From contig MU833153.1 of assembly GCA_029204225.1 (NCBI GenBank), positions 1 through 60,387 of the forward strand: a stretch of DNA of 60,387 nucleotides. Reading direction: 5' to 3'. Made by a program: the position numbers and the translations under genes. The notes beneath the pieces were generated by a model. The model worked only from the letters and a program-made list of their open reading frames with translations, was not told where the DNA came from and did no database searches. Source of the DNA: Diphasiastrum complanatum. Lineage: Eukaryota; Streptophyta; Lycopodiopsida; Lycopodiales; Lycopodiaceae. Every line of letters begins with the position of its first letter. The first letter of the stretch is position 1. Shown one piece after another: positions 11,061 to 22,541 of this stretch.

Positions 11061-11500
11061 TGTTAGAAGTAATAAATGATAATGTTAGTTTCCCATAGGT
11101 TACTTTGACCCAAAAGGTCGAGACTTGTGTAACCATGGGTTAAGTTTATTATTTAGACCATGTTAAGTCAGTTTTAGTTGAGTTGGACCCAATTTTGGTC
11201 CAGTAGTAATTCGTGGGTCCAAGTAAAGTCTAATTATGTTAAGGGACCCTATCTTGACTTTTGGGGGTGCCCTATAATTAGTAGTGGGTCTTGGAAGGTT
11301 CTAGTTTGGAAGAGTCTAGGCCCTTGGAAGGCCTATTTATATGTACTCTTTGTTCATTTGTAATTCATTTTCTTTCAAGCATTGCTACTACTTTCTCTCT
11401 CCTTGAGGGCGCCTAACCCTCTCCCTCTTCTTCTTCTTCTTCTTCTTCTTGTATATGGTGATTGAATCTTAGAAGGATCTTGGCACTTTGATTTCCTACA
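11061..11500 (+). repeat. Copia A 5' LTR
   Basis: It begins TGTTAGAAGT and ends GATTTCCTACA, immediately followed by a tRNA-Met-type primer site. A TATA-like TATTTATATG lies near 11335 and a (CTT)n run near 11425-11450. The second half matches 12807-12923 plus 17748-17827. Confidence 0.92.
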
Positions 11501-11513
11501 TGGTATCAAAGCC
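11501..11513 (+). other. Copia A primer binding site
   Basis: TGGTATCAAAGCC directly after the LTR end matches the 3' end of initiator methionine tRNA as used by most plant copia elements, with one change from the common TGGTATCAGAGC. Confidence 0.88.
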
Positions 11514-12337
11514 ATGGATCTTCTATGCTTGATATAGGGCACCCTACCAAAAGAGATCGTCTTCACTTAGGGATCACAAAAATTCAGCACCTTTGCTGAT
11601 TTTCTGGAGTGAAGGTCCGTTTTTTGACTCTTTTCCGTTTTGCAGGAGGGCGCCACACATCAAAGAAGATAACAGGATTTTGGGCGCCCAAAAATCAGGT
11701 TGTTGTTTGCTGATTTTTCAGGTTGCAGGAAGGCGCCATTAATTATCTTCTTCGGGGCTTCTTTTAGGTCGCCCACATCCGTGTAGGTTTATCCTACTTC
11801 CGTTGGTCCACTGCTGCCCTATTTTTCAGATTTGCTCCTTTGCAGGCCGCCCATCTACAAGCAATTTCTATTCTTCTGATTTGGCTGAGAAATCAGCACC
11901 CTTGCTGATTTTACAAAGTGAAGATCCGCTTCTTTTTGCTTGTTTCCAGGTGTGGCAGAAGGTGTTAATTTTTTGGTGATGATCCGATCACATTCCGAGG
12001 CTAAAAATTGGACAGCATATATCCATTTGCAGGGTGTTGCAACAGCCCTATCCGTGTGTGTATTGTTCACACTTTTTGGCAAGAAAGAAGGGTTTCAGAA
12101 AAAGCTTTGTTGGAGGCTAACCTAATTCTTTGCTTGCTAGTTTTTTGAGTTTGTAATGCAATTTTAGGCTGAAATTCTCAGCACACAAGGCTTGTAGGAG
12201 GGCGAGTTCCTACATCCATCTAATGTGTGGTTTCGACACATTCCGGTGCTGATTTGTCAGATTTGATACTTGCTGGTTTTTGTGTCTTTTAGTGCACATT
12301 TAGGGTTTGAAAAAGTTTATCTTCTTGGCTGGTTCTT
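11514..12337 (+). other. Copia A untranslated leader
   Basis: About 0.8 kb between primer site and gag start with no coding signal. It repeats blocks such as GGGCGCC(A/C) and 'tcagcacctttgctgatttt' with variation. Confidence 0.55.
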
Positions 12338-12806
12338 ATGGCAAGAGATTTGGGAGCAATTTGTACTTGTTCGGGCGAAGATATGTTGGATGACACCAAC
12401 TACTCTTCATGGAGTTGCAAGCTGAGATTTTGCATCGACATGATGATCAAGATTTAATCGGTAACAAGATCTATCTTATATCATTTGAGATTCTGCAAGA
12501 CCTCTAAAAGTGCTTGGGAAACACTTTTAAAGATGTACCGAATAAAGGATTCATCATCATGCTTTCTCCTCTCTACTTCATCCTCTTTGAAGGTAGAAGA
12601 GCAAAGTCATGCAAAGTTTGATCATTGTCTTTCTACAAGTACAAGTTTGCATCGGAATGTTGGTATGGTAAAATATTCTTTTTCTCTTGAGCCATTTGGC
12701 ATTAGTGAAGAACTTTATGAGCAAGCTTCTCAAAATAATGTTTTGGAAAAGGCTGAAATCAAGCATTCTTTGAAGCCATTTTGTACTGATGGAGGAGGGG
12801 AAAATT
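12338..12806 (+). pseudogene. Copia A gag and integrase remnant
   Basis: ATG at 12338 opens MARDLGAICTCSGEDMLDD and TNYSSWSCKLRFCID; an in-frame stop follows near 12456. A shifted frame then gives SKSAWETLLKMYRIKDSSS, a Gag block. The region ends with CTDGGGEN, the copia integrase RTDxGGE block, about 25 bp before LTR sequence resumes. Most of gag, all of protease, most of integrase, and RT/RNase H have therefore been deleted. Confidence 0.75.
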
Positions 12807-12923
12807 AGAGTTTAGAAGAGTCTAGGCCCTTGGAAGGCCTATTTATATGTACTCTTTGTTCATTTGTAATTCATTCCCTTTCAAGCATTGCTACTACTTT
12901 CTCTCTCCTTGAGGGCGCCTAAC
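12807..12923 (+). repeat. Copia A 3' LTR, left part (before gypsy D)
   Basis: Matches the second half of the 5' LTR from 'tagtttggaagagtc' to GCGCCTAAC. Its last five bases CTAAC (12919-12923) are the gypsy D target duplication. Confidence 0.9.
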
Positions 12924-13265
12924 TATTACGAGCTCGTGACCAGTGCCGAACCCTAGAGAACACAGATAGGTCAGATACCAAAGTCAGGGTCGTGTCCAGC
13001 GTACACGACCAACAGGGCAAGACACCGGCAGGGTCCATAGCCATGGCGGGCCTAACACAGTCTAGGGACCCTGTCAGCACGATAGGGCCCCCAGTTGGGT
13101 CTCGACATGCAATCGGCCACGACAGTGACACGTGGCCGACACTTGGCAGTTGCATGCTACCAATCCTCACACTGGGCTAGGAGGGGCTTACTCTATATTA
13201 GAGAGTAGGCAAGGTTGGGTGGATCAGTTAGTGTTTGCCCTACTGTGGTGTTAGGATCTATTACA
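12924..13265 (+). repeat. Gypsy D 5' LTR
   Basis: 342 bp, ending GGATCTATTACA. It begins TATTACGAGC where the 3' LTR begins TGTTACGAGC, so the terminal TG has become TA. It lacks about 16 bp present in the 3' copy near 17487. Both copies contain palindromic G-box-like ACACGTGG. Confidence 0.95.
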
Positions 13266-13266
13266 T

Positions 13267-13278
13267 TGGTATCAAAGC
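13267..13278 (+). other. Gypsy D primer binding site
   Basis: TGGTATCAAAGC one base after the LTR, a tRNA-Met-type primer site as is usual for chromoviruses. Confidence 0.85.
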
Positions 13279-13990
13279 CATTTCCATCTTTGGGAGCTTA
13301 GTAGTAGCAGTAGAGAAAGCTATCTGAGGATAAGAAAGATCTCTCAGTTTCTCAGAAAAGATTAGGGGAGGAGAATCGTTGTAGGAGCAGCCTTCAAACT
13401 TCTGATTTTCACTAAGAAATCACAGTAGTAAGGAGACAGATTCCATGTGTAGGTAGCTCGCTGGAAAAGCAGCTGTTCTTCACAGATTTCAGAGGGTTCT
13501 CTACAGTTTTTCTAGCGGAATTAGAGTAGGAAGAAGCCAGCACCTCCATCGCTGTACATTCAGAGACTTGCATCTGATTTCCAGGGGAAAACTTAGTAGT
13601 TCTCAGCGAGTTTGAAGCCAAAAAGGAAGAGCAGGGTCAGCGCTGCCAGTGCTTCTGAAAATCCAGATTTTGGACAAGTTTTTGGGCCCCAACATTAGAG
13701 ATTTGGAGCAAGAGAATTCTTACCAGATCAGCGAGCAGGGGGCTTCTGAAATTTCATAACTTAGAAATGTTTTTGGACTTCAGATTTGCCTTTTTGTGGA
13801 CAGATAGAGATGTTGTCAGACCAGCGAGGGGGGATAGCAAAAGTTTCAGATCTTTTTGCACTTTTTCCAACCTCTATTCGGATTTCTCAAGACCACAGGT
13901 CTGAAAGCAGTTGAAGATGAGCTGAAAGGGCTTTTCTTGATTCTCTCTGTGGAAGTACACTACCAGAAGTACCTAGTCAGCATAGGTACA
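13279..13990 (+). other. Gypsy D leader, gag deleted
   Basis: Roughly 0.7 kb without coding signal. The leader passes directly into the protease C-terminal region, so gag and the protease active site (DTG/DSG) are absent. Confidence 0.6.
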
Positions 13991-16900
13991 TAGTTTCATT
14001 AGCTAAGGGTGAAGATAAAAAAATATGGAGAACTATGGTAAGTAATTTGAATCTTGGTATTCGAGGGTACCAAGATGAAATAAACTTTCAGATAATGCAC
14101 CTGGATCGCACAGATATTGTTCACGGGAGAGATTGGCTCTACAGTTTAGGACCTTCCCTCCACAGAAACTATCAGGAGAACACCCTCAGCTTTCAGCATA
14201 AAGGCCGAGAGATCCAGTTGCATGGGGAGCATGATGTTCCCAACAGTCCTATGGTCTGCAGTTCAGAGCTCTGTCAGCTAATCGGAGACGAAGACCATCA
14301 GGTATTCTTATGTGACTTTCAGTTTATTCCTAAAGTTTCTATTTCCAGTTCTATATAGCAGAAAATCAGTAAATTAGAAACTTTATTGTCTAAATTTTAA
14401 GATGTTTTTCCTGAAGATTTGCCACATGGTTTGCCACCCAGCAGAGAGGTAGATCATGTAATAAACCTAGTACCAGGTACAGCACCTGTTTCTAAACCTC
14501 CGTATCAGGTCAGCCGAACAGAGGATGAAGAAATAACTAGGCAGTTAACAGATTATCTTGGGAAAGGCCAAATTCAGACCAGTAGTTCACCTTGGGCCTC
14601 ACCAGTCCTGTTGGTGAAAAAGAAAGAGGGGTCTATGCGTCTTTGCGTAGATTACAGAGCCCTCAATAAAGTCACAATTAAGAATAAGTATCCTATGCCT
14701 CGAGCAGACGAGTTGTTTGATCAACTCGACGAGGCTAAATTTTTCAGTAAAGATAGACCTCAGATCGGGATATCATCAAGTCCGTATAAAATCTGAAGAT
14801 GTCTCGAAAACAGCTTTTAGGACTCGTCACGGTCATTATGAGTTTAAGGTGATGCCATTTGGGCTCACAAATGCTCCAGCTACCTTTATGACCTTGATGA
14901 ACAGTGTCCTCAATCCATACTTGGGTAAGTTTGTAGTCGTATTTTTAGATGACATCCTCGTCTACAGCAAAACGAGGAAGGAGCATCTAAAACACCTCAA
15001 AAAGGTGTTTCGACTGCTCAGAAAGCATAAGCTTTATGCTAAACAATCCAAGTGTGAATTCTTCGTTGAAGAAGTAGCATATTTGGGTCACATTATCTCG
15101 TCAGATGGGATTAAGATGGACCCGAATAAGGTTAAAGCCATACTCAGTTGGCTGAGACCTCAGAATATTTTAGAACTTCAGATCTTTCTTGGTTTGGCGG
15201 GATATTACAGACGATTTGTCAAGGAATATGCTCAGATAGCAGTTCCCATGACAAATTTTCTTAGGGGGAAGGGAAAGGAGTTCATTTAGGAGTCCGCACA
15301 GCAGGAGAGCTTTGATGCTCTCAAAACAGCCTTAGCTACAGCACCAGTTCTAAAAGTGATCGACCCCAATCAGCCATTTGTGGTCGAAACAGATGCTAGC
15401 AACTTTGCAGTAGGTGTTGTGCTAACTCAGGGTGGACGACCAGTTGCGTTCGAGAGTAAAAAACTCGAGCCAGCTCAGACTAGGTACAGTGCCTATGAAA
15501 AGGAACTCTTTTCTATAGTCCATGCCCTTAAGACTTGGAGGCATTATTTGTATGGTGCCACCTTTGAGGTCCTGGCAGACCATGAGAGTCTCAGATACCT
15601 TTGCAATCAACCTAAGCTTAGAGGTCGGAAAGCTCCTTGGGCAGAGTTGATGCAAGAGTTTGACATGTCTATCAGATATAGACGGGGAAAATTCAATACA
15701 GTAGCAGACGCCCTTAGCAGAATGCCTATGATAAACGAGCTGAATTTTACTCAGATTCGTACTGAGTTACTCGAGTCCTTGAGAGGGAAATGCCAGCATG
15801 ACGCATTCTTCTCTACTATCTGGAACTCAGTCCAGAGCAGACAATTACAGACTCCAGAACCAGTTCCCGGGGCTGGTGCCAGTTCATCCAAGAATACGGC
15901 AGCTTCCGTTGAGGATAATGATGAGTCCGAGTATACGTCGTCAGATGACGTTGAGGATTCTGAGCCTGTAATACCCAAGCAAACCCCAGTAGTTGAGGGT
16001 CAGTTGACTCAAGGATTCAAATGGAAACAGTAGTCCATTCAGGATGAGTACTTGCTCTATAGAGATAGAGTATGTGTCCCCAATTCAGAGGATTATAGGC
16101 AGCAGGTCCTATATGAATGTCATGACAATCCTAGTGCGGGACACCCAGGCATACAGAAGACCTATGAGCTTCTTCGTAGGCAATTTTTCTGGCCCAGTAT
16201 GAAAAAGGACGTCCACTAGTATGTAACCAGTTGCCAGAACTGTCAAGTAAACAAAGCAGAGCGTTTAAAGGCAGGAGGGTTGTTGCAACCCTTAGAAATA
16301 CCAGCTGGTAAATGGAAGAGTATCTCCATGGATTTTATAGTAGGCCTGCCTAAAATTCAAAAGGGTAATGACGCTATATGGGTCACAGTTGACCGTCTGA
16401 CCAAAATGGCTCATTTCATTCCGACCAAAACAACCGTTAGAGCTCCAGAGTTAGCAAGGTTGTTTGTAGACGGGCTATTTAAATTGTACGATCTACCTTC
16501 CGGCATAGTCAACGACCAGGAGAGTAAGTTTACTGGAAATTTTTGGAGGGCAGTATTCCATCATCTCCATACTAAACTTAATATGAATACCACCGACCAT
16601 TCACAGACGGACGGTCAAACAGAGAGGGTAAATCAAGTGATGGAGGATATGCTTCGTGCATACGTCAGCAAGAAGCAGACTAATTGGGAGGAGTATCTCT
16701 CAATATTAGAGTTTGCTTACAACAGTACCAAACATTCAGCTACAGGATACAGCCCATTTATGCTGATGTACGGTTTTCAGCCACGCTCACCCACAGCTGT
16801 AGGGTTTAAACAAGAAAAAGTTGAAGCAGCCAGAAACTTTTTAGAGGACCTAAACTAGATGATAGAACATGCTAAGCGTAGCATTAGGCAATCCCAGGAT

Positions 16901-17384
16901 CGAGCCAGGCATTATGCAAATCCACACAGACAGGATGTGCAGTTCTCCGCTGGTGAGAAAGTCTACTTGAGAGTCCCAGTTGACTCTAAAACCCTCAAAT
17001 CAGGAGTGGGCTAAGTTGTCTCCAAGGTATTGTAGTCCCTTTACCATCAGTAGGAGACTAGGCAAGGTCACCTATGAACTAGAACTCCCACACAGCAGTA
17101 AGGCTTTTTCAGTCTTTCATGTAAGTCAGTTACGAAAAGCCTTAGCCAGATCAGAAAATCTGGTAGGGGACAGTGTTCTAGTTCTCCCATTGGATCCTCA
17201 GCAACCTCCACATGAACTAGAGGAGATTCTTGATAGTAGAGAGATGCAGACTCGTCATACTCTATACCGAGACTATCTGGTTAAGTGGAATGATCAGCCT
17301 GTTGAGAATGCCACTTGGGAAAGAGGCAGCGTCCTTCGCAAGATTTTTCCAAACTTTGTCTTAGAGGACCAAGACGGTTCTTAG
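13991..17384 (+). pseudogene. Gypsy D pol: protease end, RT, RNase H, integrase, chromodomain
   Basis: Protease C terminus (HGRDWLYSLGPSLHRNYQEN), then RT with [56 protein letters not shown] and the catalytic FLDDILVYS. RNase H carries VETDASNFAVGVVL and KTWRHYLYG. Integrase follows with the zinc block (H near 16140, CQNCQ near 16235), core DFIVGLPK and DHSQTDGQTERVNQVMEDML, then KLSPRYCSPF, VFHVSQLRKAL and a chromodomain (YLVKWNDQPVENATWE). One extra A near 14751 and an indel near 17008 shift the frame. Stops: TAG 14356, TAA 14398, TAG 15287, 16031, 16217 and 16856. An acidic Ser-rich insert lies between RNase H and integrase (about 15850-15980). Confidence 0.95.
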
Positions 17385-17742
17385 TGTTACGAGCTCGTGA
17401 CCAGTGCCGAACCCTAGAGAACACAGATAGGTCAGATACCACAATCAGGGTCGTGTCTAGCGTACACGACCAACAGGGCAAGACAGTGTGAGTAGTGTGC
17501 CCCAGCACGGTCCATAGCCATGGCGGGCCTAACACAGTCTAGGGACCCTGTCAGCAGGATAGGGCCCCCAGTTGGGTCTCAACGTGCAGTCGGCCACGAC
17601 AGTGACACGTGGCCGACACTTGGCAGTTGCATGCTATCAGTCCTCACACTGGGCTAGGAGGGGCTTACTCTATATCAGGGAGTAGGCAAGTTTGCGTGGA
17701 TCAGTTAGTGTTTGCCCTACTGTGGTGTTAGGATCTATTACA
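17385..17742 (+). repeat. Gypsy D 3' LTR
   Basis: 358 bp from TGTTACGAGC to GGATCTATTACA, starting directly after the pol stop codon at 17382-17384. Nearly identical to the 5' LTR apart from a small insertion and scattered substitutions. Confidence 0.96.
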
Positions 17743-17827
17743 CTAACCCTCTTCGTCTTCTTCTTCTTCTTCTTCTTGTATATGGAGATTGAATGTTAGA
17801 CGGATCTTGGCACTTTGATTTCCTACA
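17743..17827 (+). repeat. Copia A 3' LTR, right part (after gypsy D)
   Basis: Starts with the repeated CTAAC, continues with the (CTT)n run and ends GATTTCCTACA as the 5' LTR does. The following GGATC is the copia A target duplication. Confidence 0.93.
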
Positions 17828-17832
17828 GGATC

Positions 17833-18179
17833 CTAGTGGTGGAAGATGTCTCAAACATTTGCTGAAATTTCTCCCAAGCCTCCCTAGGTGATTTGGCATT
17901 AGTGACATGTGGAATAAAGCTACCCTTAACAGCCATATTGATTATGGCTAGTGCTCTACTAGCTCTTTTATCAAAAACCTATTTCCTCTTGAAAGTGGCA
18001 TCCTCCTCATCAGATGTATCATTTGTAGGAGGAGGAGCAAATTCTTCTTCTCCTATTGTCAAATTTCATAGATCTAACATAACCAAAATATTCTTGATTT
18101 TAAATTTCCAAACCATGTAATTTTTATCATCTAATTTGGAACTTTCAACAAGGAAAATAAATTCTCCTTTTTCAGCCAT
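17833..18179 (-). pseudogene. Copia B gag, N-terminal half
   Basis: ATG at 18179 on the minus strand gives MAEKGEFIFLVESSKLDDKN. It is followed by WKFKIKN, an acidic block (about 18030-18000), RASRALAIINMAVKGSFI and HVTNAKSPREAWEKFQQMF, typical N-terminal copia Gag. It breaks off at the copia A insertion and continues at 11055 on the other side. At least one in-frame stop is present. Confidence 0.88.
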
Positions 18180-18499
18180 GAACTATATTTAAAGATCTTC
18201 CTAGAAACCGCACAAAAAAGATTAGAAAAGACTTTATAGGCAAAATCTGATCAAAAACCAGATTTGCCTCCTGCTCCTTTTGCACCCTCTAGAAAGAGAG
18301 AATCTCCATAACTTGCTGAAATTTCAGTTTCAGCATGCAAGGTATACATCAAACTTTGCCCCATTGAGTAGCTAAGAGCCCTGCATAATACTTTTGATAG
18401 AAATCTGCACCAAAAATGTGATATGAACAAAGATACCTTTCAAGGATGCCAAGATTCCTATCCTAAGAAATGGAGAGTTTGGAGGAGATTGGATCTTAG
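18180..18499 (-). other. Copia B leader
   Basis: About 320 bp between primer site and gag start, with no coding signal, matching the usual position of a copia leader. Confidence 0.6.
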
Positions 18500-18514
18500 T
18501 TGCTCTGATACCAA
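18500..18514 (-). other. Copia B primer binding site
   Basis: On the minus strand TTGGTATCAGAGCAAC follows the LTR end. It matches the initiator Met tRNA 3' end perfectly over TGGTATCAGAGC. Confidence 0.92.
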
Positions 18515-18515
18515 A

Positions 18516-18772
18516 TGTAGGTGATTTCAAAGGCTGAATATAAGATGCTAACAATCAAGAAGATTGAACACTTTCACGTCTGGAAATAGTGGACAGCCAT
18601 AGAACAACAATTTTCAAGAAAGAGGAAGCTAAAATTGAGAAAGAAAACTCAAAGCTTGTATCGTACGAATGAATCCCCCTCTATTCTCCTAATGTGGAGA
18701 GATACAAATAGATCATAGGTGCGCCAACGCTTTTGTCAAAATCGGCTCGCCAAGGGTATCAATTTTCTAACA
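18516..18772 (-). repeat. Copia B 5' LTR
   Basis: 257 bp on the minus strand, from TGTTAGAAAATTG at 18772 to ATCACCTACA at 18516, followed by the primer site. A partial copy in the opposite orientation lies at 28065-28215. The matching 3' LTR is not recognisable left of 9062. Confidence 0.88.
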
Positions 18773-18778
18773 CTTCTC

Positions 18779-19862
18779 TTATTGTTGTGCGAGGACAGCT
18801 GTGTGGTAGAGATGTTCAGGTTCTATTTGACACTGTAACGTACTGAAATTACAATCACAAGCACAGTTTCCTAATAAATCAACTTGAAGTTTAACTGAGG
18901 GTAACTCCGTCGTCATGAGGTTCGATGATTTGTTCTTCTTCTCGGGGCACCATTTCGCACGATGCCCAGGTTTATTGCACAAAAAGCAAAGATTTTCTTT
19001 AATTGCCAGCTTTCGCGCCTTGTCTTTAATTACAGGCTTCTTGTTCTCTTTCTTCTGGTGTGCAGTGGCATCCCGTTCATCAAAATACTTTTTCCTCTTA
19101 TTCTTAGGCTTATCAATTTTTGGTTTCGGGGCCATTTGGTCGTGCATGCTATTTCGTGAAACAAAAAATGTGCTATCCTAGGCTTTCACCACACGGATAG
19201 CGTCTTCCAAAGTATGGAGGACATTGTGCTTATGGTTTTGAGAATCGGCGGGTAGTCCGTACATGAACTACCATTGAGCCAATTTTTGATCAAAAAGTGG
19301 CACCTTGGCCAAAAAATCGGTGTACTCCTAGACATACATGTCCAATTCCCGATTGCCCATCCAACAGTTTATGACGCGAGTATACATTTCCGAGTCATCT
19401 ACAACAATGAAGGCCTTCCGGAATTCCTCAAGGAATCCGGCCCAAGTTGCCAATTACGAAGGTAGTTCCCTTCACCAGGAGGAAGCCTTACCTTCCAGAA
19501 ACAACAAGATTAATGATATTCGTTTCTCTTCCAAGACGTTGTGCAAGCTAAAATAGCTTGACCATCAATTTATCCAATCTTCAACAATTTTAGGGTGTTT
19601 AAATCCCTTCTCACTGGTAAACATGTCCAGTTGATAGCCCAAGGCGTTGGGGTTAATCGATTGTAGCTAATTAAAAAGATATTTCATTTGGTTGTCATGA
19701 TGTTTATTACTTTGGTGAAGTTCCAACTTCCAATACAACTATACTTAGTGTGTGAAGTAACTGATTCGGGTCGATCGGGCCCCCCATATCGGGAAACGCC
19801 GATCGCATTTCGAGAGAGGAAGGAAACTCTTCTCCAATGATGGAAACTTCTTCGTTTGCCAT
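18779..19862 (-). pseudogene. Gypsy C gag (outermost layer of the nest)
   Basis: ATG at 19862 gives MANEEVSIIGEEFPSSLEMR. Shifted frames then give a retrotransposon-gag domain (WAGFLEEFRKAF, INCWMGNRELDMYV, EYTDFLAKVPLFDQKLAQW). A basic stretch and a CX2CX4HX4C zinc knuckle CFLCNKPGHRAKWC follow at about 18960-19000. The frame runs to 18779, six bases from the copia B 5' LTR, so copia B probably inserted here. The remainder of this gypsy was not found to the left. Confidence 0.8.
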
Positions 19863-22246
19863 TATGCCTACGAAAAACAAAAAAAAAATATTTAATTAGC
19901 ACGTTTGCGTGGGAAACTACAGTGATCGTCGACACAATAATCATAAAAAGATTTCCATTTTTTATGAATGCAAATGCTCGAAATGCTCTTACAAACTTGA
20001 AATCTTGTTGGAAATGTGAAAACGACAACAAATACAAAAATATCAATTTTATTGCCTTTAAAAATTCGGAAACCAATAAGTTACAAAAGCCATTTGAAAT
20101 AGCCTTAGGAACATAGTCTACTCATTCGATTTCATACATGAAAACTAGCTTGAAAGATTAACAAGCCGTCCATCACAATATAAAAGCAAACCAACTTAGC
20201 CAAATCTAACAAAGCCAACCATAACATTGCAAAGAACAATTAACTTAGCCAAAACCAATCAAGCATCCATTTCACAAGGTATCCAACAACAAGGCAAAGT
20301 TATTTCATTGGATCCGAAAGCATAATGAGCCTAACGTCCATTGGCCCTATGCCCAGACCAAGCACAAAGGTGAAACCAAAGAAGGCTATTGACCCCAATG
20401 CTCCTTTTTATTAATCAATAGATTAGAGGTACGTTGTTATGACCCATCTGGTGGTCTCTCATTGAGCTACCAAGTTTCTGATTGCCTAACTCCCTATATA
20501 GTTCTATTGCCATTTCACATCTCCCTCAATATTGAAACACAGTGTTGTTCTAGTATCGCACGCTTTTCTAGACTAAGGTAAATTTTGGGGCTTTAACGCT
20601 TGGAAATTTTTGTACACCATCTCTAGGCAACAAGCTCTAGGAGTTGTCTAGGCCTAGACTCGAGCTCAAGAGCTAGCTCAACTCCTATGGCTTAGTCAAA
20701 TTGTTCTAGACTTGCTCTGGGACTAGGAAGGTCACCCATCAAACTCTCTTGGGCAAACCTTGGGTGTTCCCAAGCCAACTTCAAAACAACTAGCCACACA
20801 CTAGTAATGTGCAAGTTTACATGGTAAACTATTCCCTAGTGCGTACGCACACTTTATGAAATGCCAATTGATAACATTGAAATAATCTTTGGGTGTAGCA
20901 GAAGTGTAATCCACTAGTTTGTTGACCACCGATAAAATGTGGCCAGAAACGATGGTTGTCAGTCTTGCAAATGGCTATCTATGGGAGGTAGGTAACATTC
21001 TACCAAAATTTGGCAAGCAAGCACCAAGGTTCAATTCATCAAATCCTGAATTTCATAGCCCTACAGCGAATGCCTATAAGACCAAGGTTGATGCACGTCC
21101 TTGTCAAAGACCTATCAGCATAAGCATTACATGAAGACTTTGGCTGCAATATGGCTTGCTAAGTGATCAAGGCCGAAAAAAGCAAGCAATGGAAGATCAC
21201 GAAGAGCATGTGCAATATGTTTCACGGGTTTTTGAGCAGTTCCCAATGAAGAGTCACATTTCGACACTTTGGCCCCTCCCATGGTGATGTGTGCAAAAGA
21301 CTTGATGCACTAGCTTCACAATATTGGATTCTAACACAGAGATTGACCATTGCAATAGATCAGTTCATGGTCAGTTTAAACCGATTCACGTGGTTCCAGA
21401 AGATTCTTCGTGAGGATAGACTATGTCAACTTTACACTATGGACAAAGTGAAAATCAATGTGTATTTTGCTTACCATTCACGGAGAAATAGTAACTAACG
21501 ATGCAGGTCTTGGGAATTGCTCAACAATGAAACGCTCCACTCAACATGGCAAGAATACTAAGGAAAAAAGTATAATCTAAAGAAGATGATCAGGAAGCGT
21601 TGTTTTTAGTCTTATCCATAAGAGCACATGCGTGTGTTGTTTATTTATAGCAGCACTATGTGCAACGTTGGAACTATATTACAATCTATGAAAAAAACTC
21701 GTGGTATAAGATAAGACCCAGTTCAGTTTTGCTTTAGAGTACCTACTCGACATCATATTGATGGCTGTAAATGCAACCTTCTTCCAGGCTAAATAGCTAG
21801 CTGAGCTGCTTCCTTCAAAAGCCTTCCAAATGGGGTTTATCAGAGTTGATTTACAGCTGATATGGCCTGATTTGTTGTGCTATGTGTCTGTTTATGACTG
21901 GTTTTTCATGGAACTGGTACCAGTTTTTGTTGTCCTTGAATCCCTTAGCTGCATTTAGACTGATCCCACCTAGTTATTGATTGTTGCTACTTGTAAATCC
22001 TGTTTTTGGATCTGCAAAGGACTTCCAAGCCATCTATCTGCAAGGCTTCTTTCTTTGTTGCTAAGATCTGATTACCGATTTTATCATATGGGCTACTCAG
22101 ATTGCCCTCGTGATTGCTGTCCCCGTTTTGGTTCCCTTTACTGGCAGTACCACAATAATTTGCCAAGAACCGCATAGTGATGCTTTTGGCGCTATTTCGC
22201 ACTTCGCTTTTCAAACACGACCCTCAACTCCTATATGTAGTATACC
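19863..22246. other. Gypsy C leader and unassigned sequence
   Basis: No recognisable protein. The part next to 19862 should be the leader of gypsy C; no LTR end or primer site could be fixed. Small open frames (20919-21134, 21289-21498, 21977-22177) show no family resemblance. Confidence 0.4.
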
Positions 22247-22261
22247 GTATTAGATAACGGG

Positions 22262-22343
22262 CCCAGGGGGCCGTTCTGAGTTTTTTCTGGCTCCCCCACA
22301 CAAACCCCCCCCCCCCCCCCCCCCCCAAACTCAGAACGGGCCC
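22262..22343. repeat. Inverted repeat around a C22 homopolymer
   Basis: GGCCGTTCTGAGTTTT (about 22270-22285) is followed by a loop with 22 consecutive C (22305-22326), then AAACTCAGAACGGGCCC (about 22327-22343). It can form a stem of about 14 bp. It lies between the element end and the inner inverted repeat. Confidence 0.9.
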
Positions 22344-22541
22344 TTATATTACGTTATTAGCACATATTTTATACGTATCTGTTTACTTGTATTTCATATG
22401 GTTTTAATACCGTATGTACACATTAACTTCTCGAAGTGACGTCTGAAGTGACGTTTGAAGAGACCTTTGATTGAACGTTTGATTTTGAACGTCTGATTTT
22501 CGTTTGTCTCTCTCTCTCCTTCGTTCATCTCTTCTCTTCGT

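Larger units (their letters stand above)
12924..17742 (+). mobile_element. Gypsy D chromovirus, full span with LTRs and target duplication
   Basis: A Ty3-gypsy element inserted into the copia A 3' LTR. The target CTAAC is present at 12919-12923 and 17743-17747. Both LTRs, the primer site and a nearly continuous RT-RNase H-integrase-chromodomain region are present. Gag and the protease N terminus are missing. This is the innermost and youngest insertion of the nest, yet pol already has six in-frame stops and two frameshifts. Confidence 0.96.
11061..17827 (+). mobile_element. Copia A, nested in copia B gag, with target duplication
   Basis: LTR retrotransposon bounded by TGTTAG at 11061 and CTACA at 17827. 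The 5-bp target duplication GGATC stands at 11056-11060 and again at 17828-17832. The 5' LTR and primer site are intact. Of the internal region only the leader, a gag remnant and a scrap of integrase remain. The 3' LTR lacks its first half and is itself split by gypsy D. The element interrupts the copia B gag. Confidence 0.92.

Noticed and set aside
22305-22326. C22 as a CRISPR-like or telomeric repeat
   Set aside because: A single homopolymer, not a spaced array; no telomere repeat unit.
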